From: Mytilus edulis
Taxonomy: Eukaryota; Mollusca; Bivalvia; Mytilida; Mytilidae
DNA: 64,000 bases
Direction of reading: 5' to 3'
Assembly: GCF_963676685.1 (NCBI RefSeq)
Contig: NC_092346.1
Location: 91,608,255-91,672,254, forward strand
The notes under the pieces were generated by a model. The model was not told where the DNA came from. It searched no databases and worked only from the letters and a program-made list of their open reading frames with translations. The translations under genes were made by a program, and so were the position numbers. This document shows, one piece after another, positions 1 to 11,230 of the stretch (position 1 is the stretch's first letter; each line of letters opens with the position of its first letter).

Positions 1-325
1 TTTACTTTTTTCAGTGAAGACATTATCTGTTGGTTATTATGTGACTGTTTTGTGAGCAAGTATACTTAGCTATGTTTAAAAACGTGTATAAGGGCAAATT
101 ATAAATCACAAATTATTTAGTCTATAAGAAAACCTATAAGATTTCTTCTGCCTTTTTTGTAAACTGGATGCAATTTGGGTACTCTGGCTTTATCTGTTTA
201 TTGTAGGATTTGATTAATCCAACATAAAATATGTAAATGACGAATTTATTTCTTCATTTCCATAATTTTCACCCTATTTTTCAAAAAGTTTCAGTCATTT
301 TACTAACAATTTATTCTCTCTACAG

Positions 326-2165
326 GAAGCAATAGCAGAAGTAGACAGAGACAATTCACATACACTGGACTTTTTTGAATATTTACTAGTGGTAGATAAA
401 ATCACCAAAAAATCAGGTAATAGATCATGTTATAAGTACCTAGCCTTTTACAGTAAGTTATGTGAAAAAGCCTGTATTTTTACGATAAAGTTTTAGAAAA
501 TGAATATTGGTTTTTCCTTATTACTAATTTCTATGAAGGGGAACAACGTGTATCCAATTATGATTTTGTAATTGAATCAATTTTTTTTTAAATGACTCTC
601 TTTAAAGAGCTACAAGTATTGTATGTTTACTGTATGCTTTTGCAAATATGGTTTAACAGATAAAATAAAAACTTAGCATTATTTCCATGACAAACCATGA
701 TAAAAATTGTATAAGAGAGTTGGAGTATACATCACCGGGACAGCAACTTAAAACAAAAGACATTTCCAAGTCAACATACAGTCCATCAATGGTGCGTACA
801 CTATGACAAACTCATTTTTTGCCTTTATTTAAGATCTAACATCAACACGTAATTCTCCCAATAACAAAAAGGCGTGAAGATATGACACAAATCAACCCCT
901 GATAAAGTTCCTGACTTGGAATAGGCAAATAAACATTAGACAGGAATCAAGTCTTGAAATAACCAAAAGTACTTACAATCAGATCATAAAAACACTTTAC
1001 TCTATTATATATATTGACCTCTTAATGTCTTTATAGTTCAATATATAAGCATTTGCCATCACTTTGCATCTGACATTCTCTTCTGTTTTCTGGGAAAAGT
1101 TTTTACATTTCCGTTTTATACTCTGAAACTGAAATAACTTACCAAACTTTGAGCCAAACTTTGAAGGAAATTAGTATGAAAGGTCTTTTAGAAAAAAATC
1201 ATTATTTAGTTCTAATAAGAAGCAGTTAATCTTTGTTTCCCATCAGTCAATTTAGAAAAAAAAACCACTTTTCCGCTGAAACTACAAGGAAAGATGTTTT
1301 TTAAACTTAAGGGGCTTGATAATTTGAAAACCTTCTACAAGAGAGCTATATGTATGTTGATTGAATGATAAACAAGATTGCATTCTTGTCACATAGTTCC
1401 ATTTGAAACTCTATGGCAAATCACAGTGCTTTAGTGTCCTCTCTCAAACTGCTTGGCAAATTTTAATCTATGAAACATTGGACAAAATGTGTTGTAACTG
1501 TAGGAATAATGATCTGTAGGCCAATGAGCAACATTACAACACAGAAAGCAGAATACATCTTAATGAATGTCTTCAAATAGTCTTAGGCATGTGTCCATAC
1601 AATATGTCATGGTCTTAATCACCTCAATCATCAACACAATTTTTTCCAATGACATATATTCCATCGACACCCTTTGATATTTACATTCATCCTCTACTCT
1701 TAAAATCCAAACTAACAGTAAACATGAGCCAAATTTATAAAAAAAATCTTCTTCTCTAAAACCACATGGCTAACTGTTTTAAACTTTAGGAGAACAGTGA
1801 AACAATGTCATCCAATGTTAAACTTGTAAGAGTAATTAAATTTTGATTGGTCAGGGATTCAGGCTCATTGGAGCCCTTAGTTAGGTTTTATTATTGTGGA
1901 GTAACTGTTTCGTTGAATGTATATCTCATGTTCACATGTTTAATTTAACTACTCTGTTGGATTTATTTTGATTAATTTCTAAATAAGAGATACCTTCCAA
2001 ACAATATTTTTGAGAGTTTGGGACAACTGTATGAATGCTGATTTTTAAAGCTGAATTTTTTTTACTTTGATATAAATTTTGTTTATTTTTTCAGGAAAGG
2101 GTAAATTATTTCAATCTGGCCTAAAACAGAACCAGGAGGCATCCAAGGCTTGTGTTATACAGTGA
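326..2165 (+). CDS. EF-hand/CaaX coiled-coil protein, copy A (last two exons, partial)
   Basis: Exons 326-416 (91 nt, after a TACAG acceptor, before GGTAATAG) and 2095-2165 (after TTTTTTCAG, stop TGA at 2163-2165). The phase-1 junction splits a glycine codon. The first exon encodes the second EF-hand, with a 12-residue loop starting DRDNSHTLDF and ending in Glu; positions 1, 3, 9 and 12 are the acidic ligands expected of this family. The last exon ends with Cys-Val-Ile-Gln, a CaaX motif; Gln at the last place is typical of farnesylation. Compared with copy B at 32343 and 34323 only a few residues differ (for example EAIAEV for DAIVEV). The rest of the gene lies upstream of the window. I cannot name the family; a membrane-tethered Ca2+ sensor or scaffold is inference. 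Confidence 0.8.
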
Positions 2166-2258
2166 CTGCACATTTAATATTGAAAAACTGATAATTGGTT
2201 ACAATACCTGATACCAGAATTGTGCTCATATAAGTAGATCTCAAGATATCTGTGATAA

Positions 2259-2725
2259 GGTATAGAACCACTAATTCCGGCCTGGTCGGAAAGAACATAC
2301 AAGAAAGTAGAACGTATTTAATAGATAATAGTTCCTACGCATAGCTGTATCTTTGTTAATAGGTGAAAAGTTTGGGTAGTTTTGGTATCAAATGAAAGCT
2401 TGGGGACTTTGGATCACTGTAGAACCCTTGTTGAAAGTTTCTTTTGGATAATAAAAAAAGTATATCAAATTATAATAGGAGGGCACATTTGCCCTGTAGT
2501 TCAGTTCAGAAGTACCTGTTTTTGTATTATCAAACTTCTGGGAACCAGTTCGCTCTAATATGCAATTAAAGTTATGTTGAATTTTTCAGCACAAGTCAGG
2601 ATAAGGTATAGTTTTGACATGAAATGACTGCCACTTTTGAACTTGAGACAAAGTAGCCATAAATGCTTTAAATTTCAGAATTTAACATAGAAAGCAATGG
2701 GGCTATGAATTAGTGGTTTTATACC
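2259..2725. mobile_element. MITE-like insertion with terminal inverted repeats
   Basis: The ends are inverted repeats: GGTATAGAACCACTAATTC at 2259 and its near-perfect complement ending at 2725 (one difference in 19). ATAA flanks both sides (2255-2258 and 2726-2729). The paralogous site in the duplicate, near 34472, has a single ATAA and no insert, so it is an empty site. The 467-bp body has no ORF worth noting. Superfamily not assigned; a 4-bp duplication does not decide it. Confidence 0.8.
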
Positions 2726-2989
2726 ATAATACATTTGTGTAGTTATGCTAAACCCAGGTAGACAAGGAAGTAAACTCTCAGGTTTACAGGAGCTGAAAAA
2801 TACTTAGCTCAAGTAAACCAGACAATTTGGTAAATTATGTTTCACCCAGATAACCACAATCCTATTAAACTCACATAGACTCTATATATTTTATCCTGCT
2901 AAACTTAGAAAGACCAAAATTTATTTTATCTTATAATGTTAAATCCCTATAGACCAGACAATTTATTTTATCTTACTATGTTAAATTCC

Positions 2990-2995
2990 AATAAA
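2990..2995 (+). terminator. Candidate poly(A) signal of copy A
   Basis: AATAAA in a context conserved with copy B (34746-34751), about 825 bases after the stop codon. The distance is long because of the MITE at 2259-2725. Conservation between paralogues is expected anyway, so support is weak. Confidence 0.2.
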
Positions 2996-5259
2996 CTAGA
3001 AAATCATTTTGTTCAACTGGGACCAGACAGTTTACCATATCTTTATATAAATTTAAATAGATCAAATAATTTTTCCCAAGCAGTGTTTTACTGAGTAAGG
3101 TCCTTTGTCTTATTTGTTTGCTGAAGTATTCAATGATATTAATGTTAAGGATGTACTAAGGTGAAATTAAAAAAATCCAGAATTTAAAATTGATACTATA
3201 AGTCAGAAAAGCATTAGTTAAGGAACAAAATAAGCTAAAAAATTGATAGGTTATGGAGCTCCTTTTCAAGGTATTTAATTTAAAAAAAATGGTAGGAAAA
3301 GGCTGACTCATACTTTTACCTTATATTTGCATTGGCATTATTTGGGTCTCAAATTGAAAGAAAAGAAATCTAGAATCTTTTTAAATTTTGGTAAATGACC
3401 TTTTATGAGCTATTGAAGTCTTATATGAAAAGAAAAATGGGTGTTTTGGGGCAAAATATTTTACCCTGTATCGTATGAAATAAACAAAGGAGTCAGAACA
3501 TTTTACAAAAATTCCTAAACCTCACCTAAGTACATCCTTAAGGCATTTTGACAAGTTTAAATATTGTGAAAAAAGAAAAATACTTTCATTATAATTCAAA
3601 AATCTTGGGTTGTAACAAGCTATAAATGTATATTTGAGTTGAATCATATTTCTTTTTATGATCAGTTCATAGCTTTTTACAGCATCAAAGATTACACAAA
3701 TACTTTCTTTGTTTTCCACTTTTGATATTAAATGCCTTTGCCATTACCTTGCTGATCAGTTTTCAATCATTATTAAGTACTGTAAAATCATAAGCACCTT
3801 ATGGATGTATTGGCATAGAACATACTTCAGCATACGAATTGTCAAATATTTTGTGAGTGGGGATGCTTCTAACAAAAGTGCCTTCAAAGGCACACACTTA
3901 TATTAATCACTTCAATAGTCAGTCTAATAAGACATTTTGCACCACTCCAAATTACTCTAGGTACTTTACTATTTTACTGAGATATGTTGAAATATTTGTT
4001 ATAGGTCATTTGAAAGATTTGAGTTTTATTACACCTGGATATACATATGTCTACATACAATTTTAATGATATTTAAGCTACACTTAGTTAGAGATTAATA
4101 CTATATATGCATCTGTCCTTCAAATTTGGGTTTAAGATATTAATTTGTTAAACCCACAACTTTATGCTATATTTTAAAGATAAATTGGTGTTCAGGGCCT
4201 TACTGGTATAGAATTGTAGTAAAAGCTATCAAATATTGATGTATTCAAGCCATTTTAATTAATTTTCATCATGGAATAACTCATTTTTTTAAAATATTTA
4301 CTACCTTATTATGTCCCAGTAAGTCCCTTTTTTGGTCTTTTAGCTTTATAAGAAACACATTTAACTGTTAATAAACTTTTCTGCTTGAAACATGGTAGCA
4401 TAATGGATGCCAAACATATCCCTGCATAACATGTACTTTCCATTTGAAACTGACAAAAATAGTATTATTGTTTAAATGTATTTAAGGTCCAGGTAGTTTT
4501 CACAGAGTATGTTTTGTTTAAAAGTATTTTTGTACCAGGTAGTTTTCATAGATCATGTTTTTTTATTCATATTGAAATGCTCTAAAAATGTTATTTGTTT
4601 TGTTTATATTGTTTAATTTTTTTTGCATATATATTTATATTAAAAGATTGCTAGATAGAATTTGTATTTCTTCGTGATATCATAAATCTGAAGGTGACTA
4701 ACTAAGCTGTGAGCATTGGTTTAGTTTTGAGGCTTGTTCATTTGAAAGATAACTAATGAGGAAACAAATGACATTATTGTCTAATCAAGCCAACTGTAAC
4801 CTAATATATAATAGGACTATTTGAGCTTTGTAAATAATGCCAAAACTTCGTAGCTGGCTCTACTTCTTTAACATGGAAATAAAAATGGATTCCACAGATA
4901 AAGCTTACTAGGTTTTCATACTTTGACTTACACACAGAAATCGGCAATGATTGTAGTTTGAAAACTTAACCTTGCCATAAAAGAACGACTAATTTTCGTA
5001 ATGTGAATATTCCATTTAATGTTGCCGCATTCTACTTCTGCTTCATATATAAACTGAAAGATATGTAGAGAAGTACGGCAATCCGTTGTGGAATTTATTC
5101 CCTATTTATTAATATTAAAAAAACAATATCATTAACTAAACTATTATGAATTTACCACACTGAGCAGAATTTATTCGGACTTTTAAATGATAGCTTATCC
5201 AAATTACAATTTTAGTTCAATACATTCAAAGGATTTGCCACGGAAAAGTTTATGCCCTA

Positions 5260-5465
5260 TATAAGATAGTATGTTTTCTGGTCTGTGAATCCATCTGTCT
5301 GTTCGAAATTCAATAATCCATCTCATATCAGGTTGAAGTTTTAAATCAAGATAGTTAAGGAATTATCCCAAATTATTTTTTTTTATCCTGATATCAAGAT
5401 TTACTGAACAAGGGAAATGATAGTGTAAGCAGGGCATGGTGTCCTATGGTCCCATATTCTGGTGT
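5260..5465 (+). repeat. Degraded copy of the GGGGCAT-family dispersed repeat
   Basis: Shares the order of motifs with the better copy at 20068-20545: a TTTTCTGGTCTGT start, a tract of TCTGTC/TTCG words, a CAGGTTGAAGTTTT block, then AAATGATAGTGTAAGCAGGGCATGG at the end. Strongly diverged. Confidence 0.6.
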
Positions 5466-5929
5466 CATTTTAAGGTTAAGGCTCAAGGCCTCAACAAGAC
5501 TCCACTTTTGCACCTGACCATTATCAATACTTTGTACATTGCTTGTCAATGTGTAGTACATGAATGATGATTTATTGCAGGGTCAGGGTCAGAGATCAAA
5601 AATCCGGGTCACATGACTTCATAGTATAAAGTGAACATGTACTGTTCAGCTTTAATCTTCTTAAATCACCTTCCAATATATGGCCATTTCTGTTAACTAA
5701 AAGGCCAGACTTACCATGTCGCATTATAAAAGTCACACTATCAAATTAAAAGATATAGTTTCCGTTTTCTTCACAAGAGTAAAAGTATTGTTGAAAGGGG
5801 GGGACACTTTAATTATTTTATTGTACGGATGTGGCCAGAGGCACTTGTCTCAGATTTTTTTTTACGTATTTACGTTTATACAAAGGTATATAGTAAACAA
5901 ACAATTCTGGGACGAGTGCTTGTGCCATT

Positions 5930-5931
5930 AC

Positions 5932-5963
<32 letters not shown>

Positions 5964-6083
5964 CCCTAACACTTAAGATTACCCTACCCTATATATATAT
6001 CCCTAACACTTAAGATTACCCTACCCTATATATATATATCCCCAACACTTAAGATTACCCTACCCTATATATATATATATATA
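5930..6083. repeat. AT/CCCTA minisatellite, left arm
   Basis: Units of the form TACCCTACCC-(TA)n-TCCCTAACACTTAAGAT, with variable (TA)n length. The same array continues at 7311-8115; the 441-bp SINE units sit between the two arms. Confidence 0.9.
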
Positions 6084-6274
6084 CAGATCTAACATTGTTG
6101 GGTTGATGTTTAGACGGGTTGTATATATATATACCTTTACTATAGATAATTTAGCTGATCTGTAACAATAACATCTTCATGCCTTATATATCATGTACTG
6201 TAGTACGCCGCTAGATTAAAACTGACGTGGAAAGGTAACACATGCCCACCGAAAGCTCTTTTTTTGAGAGCCTA

Positions 6275-6573
6275 GGTGGTCGTGTGGTCTAGCGGGACGG
6301 CTGCAGTGCAGGCGATTTGGTGTCACGATATCACAGTAGCATGGGTTCGAATCCCGGCGAGGGAAGAACCAAAAATTTGCGAAAGCAAATTTACAGATCT
6401 AACATTGTTGGGTTGATGTTTAGACGAGTTGTATATACATTATGTACACAGCCATGTATCACCATCATTGATGGCGATCCGATGGATACATCTGTTGTAG
6501 GGTTGTCACTGACTCAGACGTACTTATGAATATAATTATTTTCTGTGACTGTATCTTACATTAATTTGTAGGA
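6275..6573 (+). mobile_element. tRNA-derived SINE, unit 1
   Basis: The head resembles a tRNA gene with an internal pol III promoter: A box TGGTCTAGCGGG at 6285-6296 and B box GGTTCGAATCC at 6344-6354, about 48 bases between them, as in tRNA-derived SINEs. A short hairpin (ATTTGCGAAAGCAAAT) and a conserved-looking central block (near 6394-6440) follow. The central block looks like those of bivalve Meta/Deu-type SINEs, but I cannot confirm the superfamily. It does not fold as a complete cloverleaf that I can support, so it is not called a tRNA gene. Confidence 0.7.
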
Positions 6574-6715
6574 TCCTTTACTATAGATAATTTAGCTGAT
6601 CTGTAACAATAACATCTTCATGCCTTATATATCATGTACTGTAGTACGCCGTTAGATTAAAACTGACGTGGAAAAGTAACACATGCCCACCGAAAGATCA
6701 TTTTTTGAGAGCCCA

Positions 6716-7014
6716 GGTGGTCGTGTGGTCTAGCGGGACGGCTGCAGTGCAGGCGATTTGGTGTCACGATATCACAGTAGCATGGGTTCGAATCCCGGCG
6801 AGGGAAGAACCAAAAATTTGCGAAAGCAAATTTACAGATCTAACATTGTTGGGTTGATGTTTAGACGAGTTGTATATACATTATGTACACAGCCATGTAT
6901 CACCATCATTGATGGCGATCCGATGGATACATCTGTTGTAGGGTTGTCACTGACTCAGACGTACTTATGAATATAATTATTTTCTGTGACTGTATCTTAC
7001 ATTAATTTGTAGGA
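6716..7014 (+). mobile_element. tRNA-derived SINE, unit 2
   Basis: Copy shifted by 441 bases: A box 6726-6737, B box 6785-6795. Essentially identical to unit 1 apart from a few bases in the upstream flank. Confidence 0.7.
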
Positions 7015-7156
7015 TCCTTTACTATAGATAATTTAGCTGATCTGTAACAATAACATCTTCATGCCTTATATATCATGTACTGTAGTACGCCGCTAGATTA
7101 AAACTGACGTGGAAAGGTAACACATGCCCACCGAAAGCTCTTTTTTTGAGAGCCCA

Positions 7157-7310
7157 GGTGGTCGTGTGGTCTAGCGGGACGGCTGCAGTGCAGGCGATTT
7201 GGTGTCACGATATCACAGTAGCATGGGTTCGAATCCCGGCGAGGGAAGAACCAAAAATTTGCGAAAGCAAATTTACAGATCTAACATTGTTGGGTTGATG
7301 TTTAGACGAG
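7157..7310 (+). mobile_element. tRNA-derived SINE, unit 3 (3' truncated)
   Basis: A box 7167-7178 and B box 7226-7236. The central block breaks off into a (TA)n microsatellite at about 7310, the same point at which the first, partial unit (6084-6131) joins TA repeats. Confidence 0.7.
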
Positions 7311-7358
<48 letters not shown>

Positions 7359-8115
7359 AACACTTAAGTACATAGTCCGTGCCATTACCCTACCCTATAT
7401 ATATATCCCTAACACTTAAGTACATAGTCCGTGCCATTACCCTACCCTATATATATATATATATATCCCTAACACTTAAGTACATAGTCCGTGCCATTAC
7501 CCTACCCTTTATATATATCCCTAACACTTAAGTACATAGTCCGTGCCATTACCCTACCCTATATATATATCCCTAACACTTAAGTACATAGTCAGTGCCA
7601 TTACCCTACCCTATATATATATCCCTAACACTTAAGATTACCCTACCCTATTTATATATCCCTAACACTTAAGTACATAGTCAGTGCCATTACCCTACCC
7701 TATATATATATCCCTAACACTTAAGATTACCCTACCCTATATATATATATCCCTAACACTTTAGATTACCCTACCCTATATATATATCCCTAACACTTAA
7801 GATTACCCTACCCTATATATATATATATATCCCTAACACTTAAGATTACTCTACCCTATTTATATATCCCTAACACTTAAGTACATAGTCAGTGCCACAC
7901 CCTTACCACTGATCATATAAATCCATCACCCTACCCTATATATATATATATATCCCTAACACTTAAGTACATAGTCATTTCCATTACTCTACCCTATATA
8001 TATATCCCTAACACTTAAGTACATAGTCAGTGCCACACTATTACCCTACCCTATATATATATATATCCCTAACACTTAAGTACATAGTCAGTGCCCTTAC
8101 CACTGATCATATAAA
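7311..8115. repeat. AT/CCCTA minisatellite, right arm
   Basis: About a dozen units of TCCCTAACACTTAAG, often TACATAGTC(C/A)GTGCCATT, then ACCCTACCC and (TA)n. Unit length varies with the TA tract and with presence of the TACATAGTC block. Two units near 7900 and 8105 carry an extra CCACTGATCATATAAA block. The CCCTAA words are isolated and do not form a telomeric array. Confidence 0.9.
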
Positions 8116-9383
8116 CTTTTTATGAAAGTGAAGTTAGACTTCCACAATATTAAATGTTAAACATGGTTTGGTTTAATATATTTTGTGTTGAAAGGATAAT
8201 CAGAAGTCACTAATAAAATTATTGTATTAAAACTCTTTATATATTTAATTCTTTATAAAAATATTTGGTCATGTGTTACTGATCTGATTATGGGACGTAA
8301 CACATTGATCCTCTTACAGTAGAGGTGATCATAACAAAGTCTTATACTTGTGTTTCTGCTTAATTAATTTTATACAAAATGTTGTTCAAGTTAAGGAAAA
8401 CCGTAATGATTAGAATAATAATGTAACATTTTAATGTTTTGTAAATATTGACCTCTGGTTAATCTGGCTTTATATAACTGTTTATTTGTGTACAGAGAAA
8501 ATTAATGACGCAAGGCTAATTTGACAAATGACTTGTTTTATTATCTGCAGTTAAAGTTGAACTGTCAGATGTAATTTTAAAAGACAATGTCTTAGGGTGT
8601 AGGGTAATACAATTAGTTATGCCTATTTGTTTTGTCTAGAGTGAAAGTAATTAAACTTTCCGATAAAGGTCAGTTGGTCAGGATACTTGCAGATTAATTG
8701 TGTATCAGCTGTGCTACTGTAAGGATGTGATTTTCCTTGAAGTCTTGAATCAGTAAAGATTCTGGAGGACTTGTATTTAAAGTTGATATGTTTAAACTTT
8801 GTAGCTTAATTTGTCAATAAGTCTGAAGTAATGTACATTTGTGAATTAACTTGTTAATAGATACCGTATTATTTAGTTCATGGGATTTACAACAGGGTAC
8901 ATTGTTGTTCCATAGTATTGCTATGTCCGTCCGTCTGTGTCGTTGTCGTTCCTCCCCTCGGTCACGTTACAATAATTAATAACCAGAGGTTCATTGTATT
9001 TTTTTTAGTTTGATTTTAGATAACATGATCCTGCAAATATCAAATTGGTTATCCTAAGGTTAGGACTTCATATGTAAAAGTTTTCAGTGATGTCTGTTAT
9101 CTATTATGTTTAAAAAATGTAATACTTTCCCCTGTAAAAAATACCAAGAGCTTCAAGATGGTTATCTAAAAAAATTACAATGTACAATATGCACAGAAAA
9201 TTCATTTCTGGTTGTGGCACTGAAACCAAACTTTATTTCTCTTTTCTAGTTGCAGCTCCATGTTTTTTTATCTTTAAAATTGTATCATGAATTTGTAATT
9301 AAAAACTTTGTGATTGATCTGATAAGTTTTGGTACTGTTTCACAATAATTTATATTACATTTGTTAAATTGATACCAGTCTTT
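8116..9383. other. AT-rich intergenic sequence, nothing recognised
   Basis: No exon, repeat family or structure that I can support. It has no counterpart in the second duplication unit, where only about 50 bases separate the matching flanks (37322-37374). Confidence 0.5.
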
Positions 9384-10060
9384 TTTTGGAAAGTTTGCTA
9401 TAGCTTGCTATAGCAATTAACTTTCTTAAGGCATCGGCCTCTAACCGGAAGTGACAGACTTTCTTACTTTAGGATGTGTGTCCTACTTCTAGATAATGTA
9501 GTACTGGTGTTTGAAAACTAATTCTAGGAAGATGCTTTTGAAATTTTGAGCTCTTCTATTTTGATTAGCTTACAGCTTGAATTGAAATGTACTGAATGTT
9601 CATCGATAATTCAAATAATTCAACTTCATTTTGAAAAGGCTATCACAAACACTAATTCGGTGATCTGCGCTTCTCGGAAAGTAAAATCAATACACACACG
9701 AGACAGAAGTTTCTACGTTATATTTTATCGGTATTCTCTAGACATGCGTCAGATCCATATATGTGTGCCTCCAACGGGAGTACTATAACCCCAGTTTCAA
9801 GCGTTTCCTACCTGCCTCCGGTTGAAGAGAAAATTAATACCGTGTTTAAAATATTTCATGAATGAACATTTTTTGACGCTTACTACGATTTTTACAAATG
9901 TTTATTAAAGACGTAAAAACCCGAGTGTATCGAAAGTATCCTGGTATCTCATATCATCTCAGCCCACAACAAACTCGGACTATAATAAACTTGGCCTTTT
10001 ACATATTCGGCATCAGAAAATCGAACTATAACTAAATTCGTAATTATACTGCTTGCTATT
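9384..10060. repeat. Segment duplicated at 37375-37830
   Basis: Starts GAAAGTTTGCTATAGCTTGC in both copies and shares blocks through the TTCATGAATGAACATTTT motif to the CCGAG(T/A)GTATC motif. It is more diverged than the 1-5083 unit. It lies between copy A and copy B, as the partner lies between copies B and C, so it could hold an upstream promoter or first exon. An ETS-type core ACCGGAAGTG at 9444-9453 is present here but not in the partner. No exon is supported. Confidence 0.7.
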
Positions 10061-10169
10061 AAGACTCCGGAAAAAGTTTTCGCTCAGTTCTTATTATTTT
10101 TCTTCTTGAGGTCTATTTAGGGGTATTTTGAGGGGCCAACAGAAAAGAGGAATTTACTATAGAACCCTA

Positions 10170-11230
10170 TGGGATTTTTTTGTCGAGCCTGCAACTTTTG
10201 TTGCAGAAAGCTCGACATAGGGATAGTGATCCGGCGGCGGCGGCGGCGGTGTTAGTTAACTTTTTAAAAACTTTATATTTTAGAAGGTGGAAGAACTGGA
10301 TGCTTCATACTTTGTATATGGATGTTTCTGTCAGTCACATGTCAAATGTCCTTGACATCATTTTCATGGTTCAGTGACCACTTGAAATTCTCTCTTATTT
10401 TAAGTAATAGGATAATTATATTTGGTATGTGCGTACCTTGTAAGGTCCTCATGCCCGTCATACAGTTTTCACTTAACCTCGCCCGACCTCATTTCATGGT
10501 TCAGTGAACCAGTTTAAGTTTTGGTGGTCAAGTCCATATCTCAGATACTATAAGCAATATAGCTAGTATATTCGGTGTATGGAAGGACTGTAAGGTGTAC
10601 ATGACCAACTGGCAGGTGTCATCTGACCTTGACCTCATTTTCATGGTTCAGTGGTTATAGTTAAGTTTTTGTGTTTTGGTCTGTTTTTCTTATACTTTAT
10701 GCAATAGGTCTACTATATTTGTTGTATGGAATGATTGTAAGGTAAACATGTCTAGCGGACAGATGTCATCTGACCTTGACCTCATTTTCATGGTTCAGTG
10801 GTCAAAGTTAAGTTTTTGAGTTTTGGTCTTTTTATCTGATACTATATGCTATAAGTCAACTATATTTAGTGTATGGAAATATTATATGATTTATATATTA
10901 GTCGCGCAGGTTTTATTTGACCTTGATCTCATTTTCACGGTTCATTGCTCAGTGTTAAGTTTTTGTGTTTTAGTCAATTTTTCCTAAACTATAAGTATTA
11001 GGTCAACTATATTTGTTTTATGGAAGCATTGTTAGCTGTACATGTCAGCCTGGCATGGTTCATCTGACCTTGACCTCATTTTCATGGTTCATTGGTCTTT
11101 GTTAAGTTATCTTGGTTAATGTAACGTTTATGTGACAGTTGTAATAAAGCTTTATATTTAGGACTATCAACATAATATCAATGATGCGTAAAGAAGGCGA
11201 GACATTTCAGTGTGTGCACTCTTGTTTTGA
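10170..11230 (+). repeat. Dispersed repeat with internal GACCTTGACCTCATTTTCATGG periodicity
   Basis: Begins TTTTTGTCGAGCCTGCAACT, carries a (CGG)n tract at 10230-10250 and about six internal copies of a roughly 145-bp module marked by CTCATTTTCATGGTTCAGTG (near 10355, 10488, 10630, 10778, 10925 and 11070). It ends near AGACATTTCAGTGTGTGCAC. I recognise this as a family common in mussel genomic sequence; the CGG tract is part of the repeat and not a CpG-island promoter. Confidence 0.8.

Larger units (their letters stand above)
1..5083. repeat. Segmental duplication unit A (pairs with 32030-37321)
   Basis: This stretch matches about 32030-37321 along most of its length by eye, in the same orientation. 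It holds the last two exons of gene copy A, the intron between them, and the 3' flank. The match includes non-coding sequence far beyond the exons, so this is a genomic duplication, not a retrocopy. Differences between the units are discrete insertions: 2259-2725 is only in this unit, and 33157-33477 and 35246-35809 only in the other. Between 2730 and 5083 I see no gene, only AT-rich flank shared with the partner. The left edge is cut by the window. Confidence 0.9.
6084..7310 (+). repeat. Tandem array of a 441-bp unit containing a tRNA-like SINE
   Basis: The unit recurs with an exact 441-bp step: CCTTTACTATAGATAATTTA occurs at about 6134, 6574 and 7015, and the A-box and B-box motifs repeat at the same spacing. 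The first unit is shortened on its left: the SINE core from 6084 runs into TA repeats and then straight into the 441-bp unit. The last unit ends in a (TA)n tract at about 7309. Near-identity of the units, including a 70-codon reading frame repeated at 6317 and 6758, indicates recent amplification, not coding. Confidence 0.9.

Noticed and set aside
6285..6354. Possible tRNA gene (A and B boxes with GGTTCGAATCC)
   Set aside because: The spacing and boxes fit a SINE head, the body continues into SINE sequence, and no full cloverleaf with paired acceptor stem could be supported.
5930..8115. Telomere-like sequence because of CCCTAA words
   Set aside because: CCCTAA occurs once per unit and never in tandem; the unit is a longer AT-rich minisatellite.
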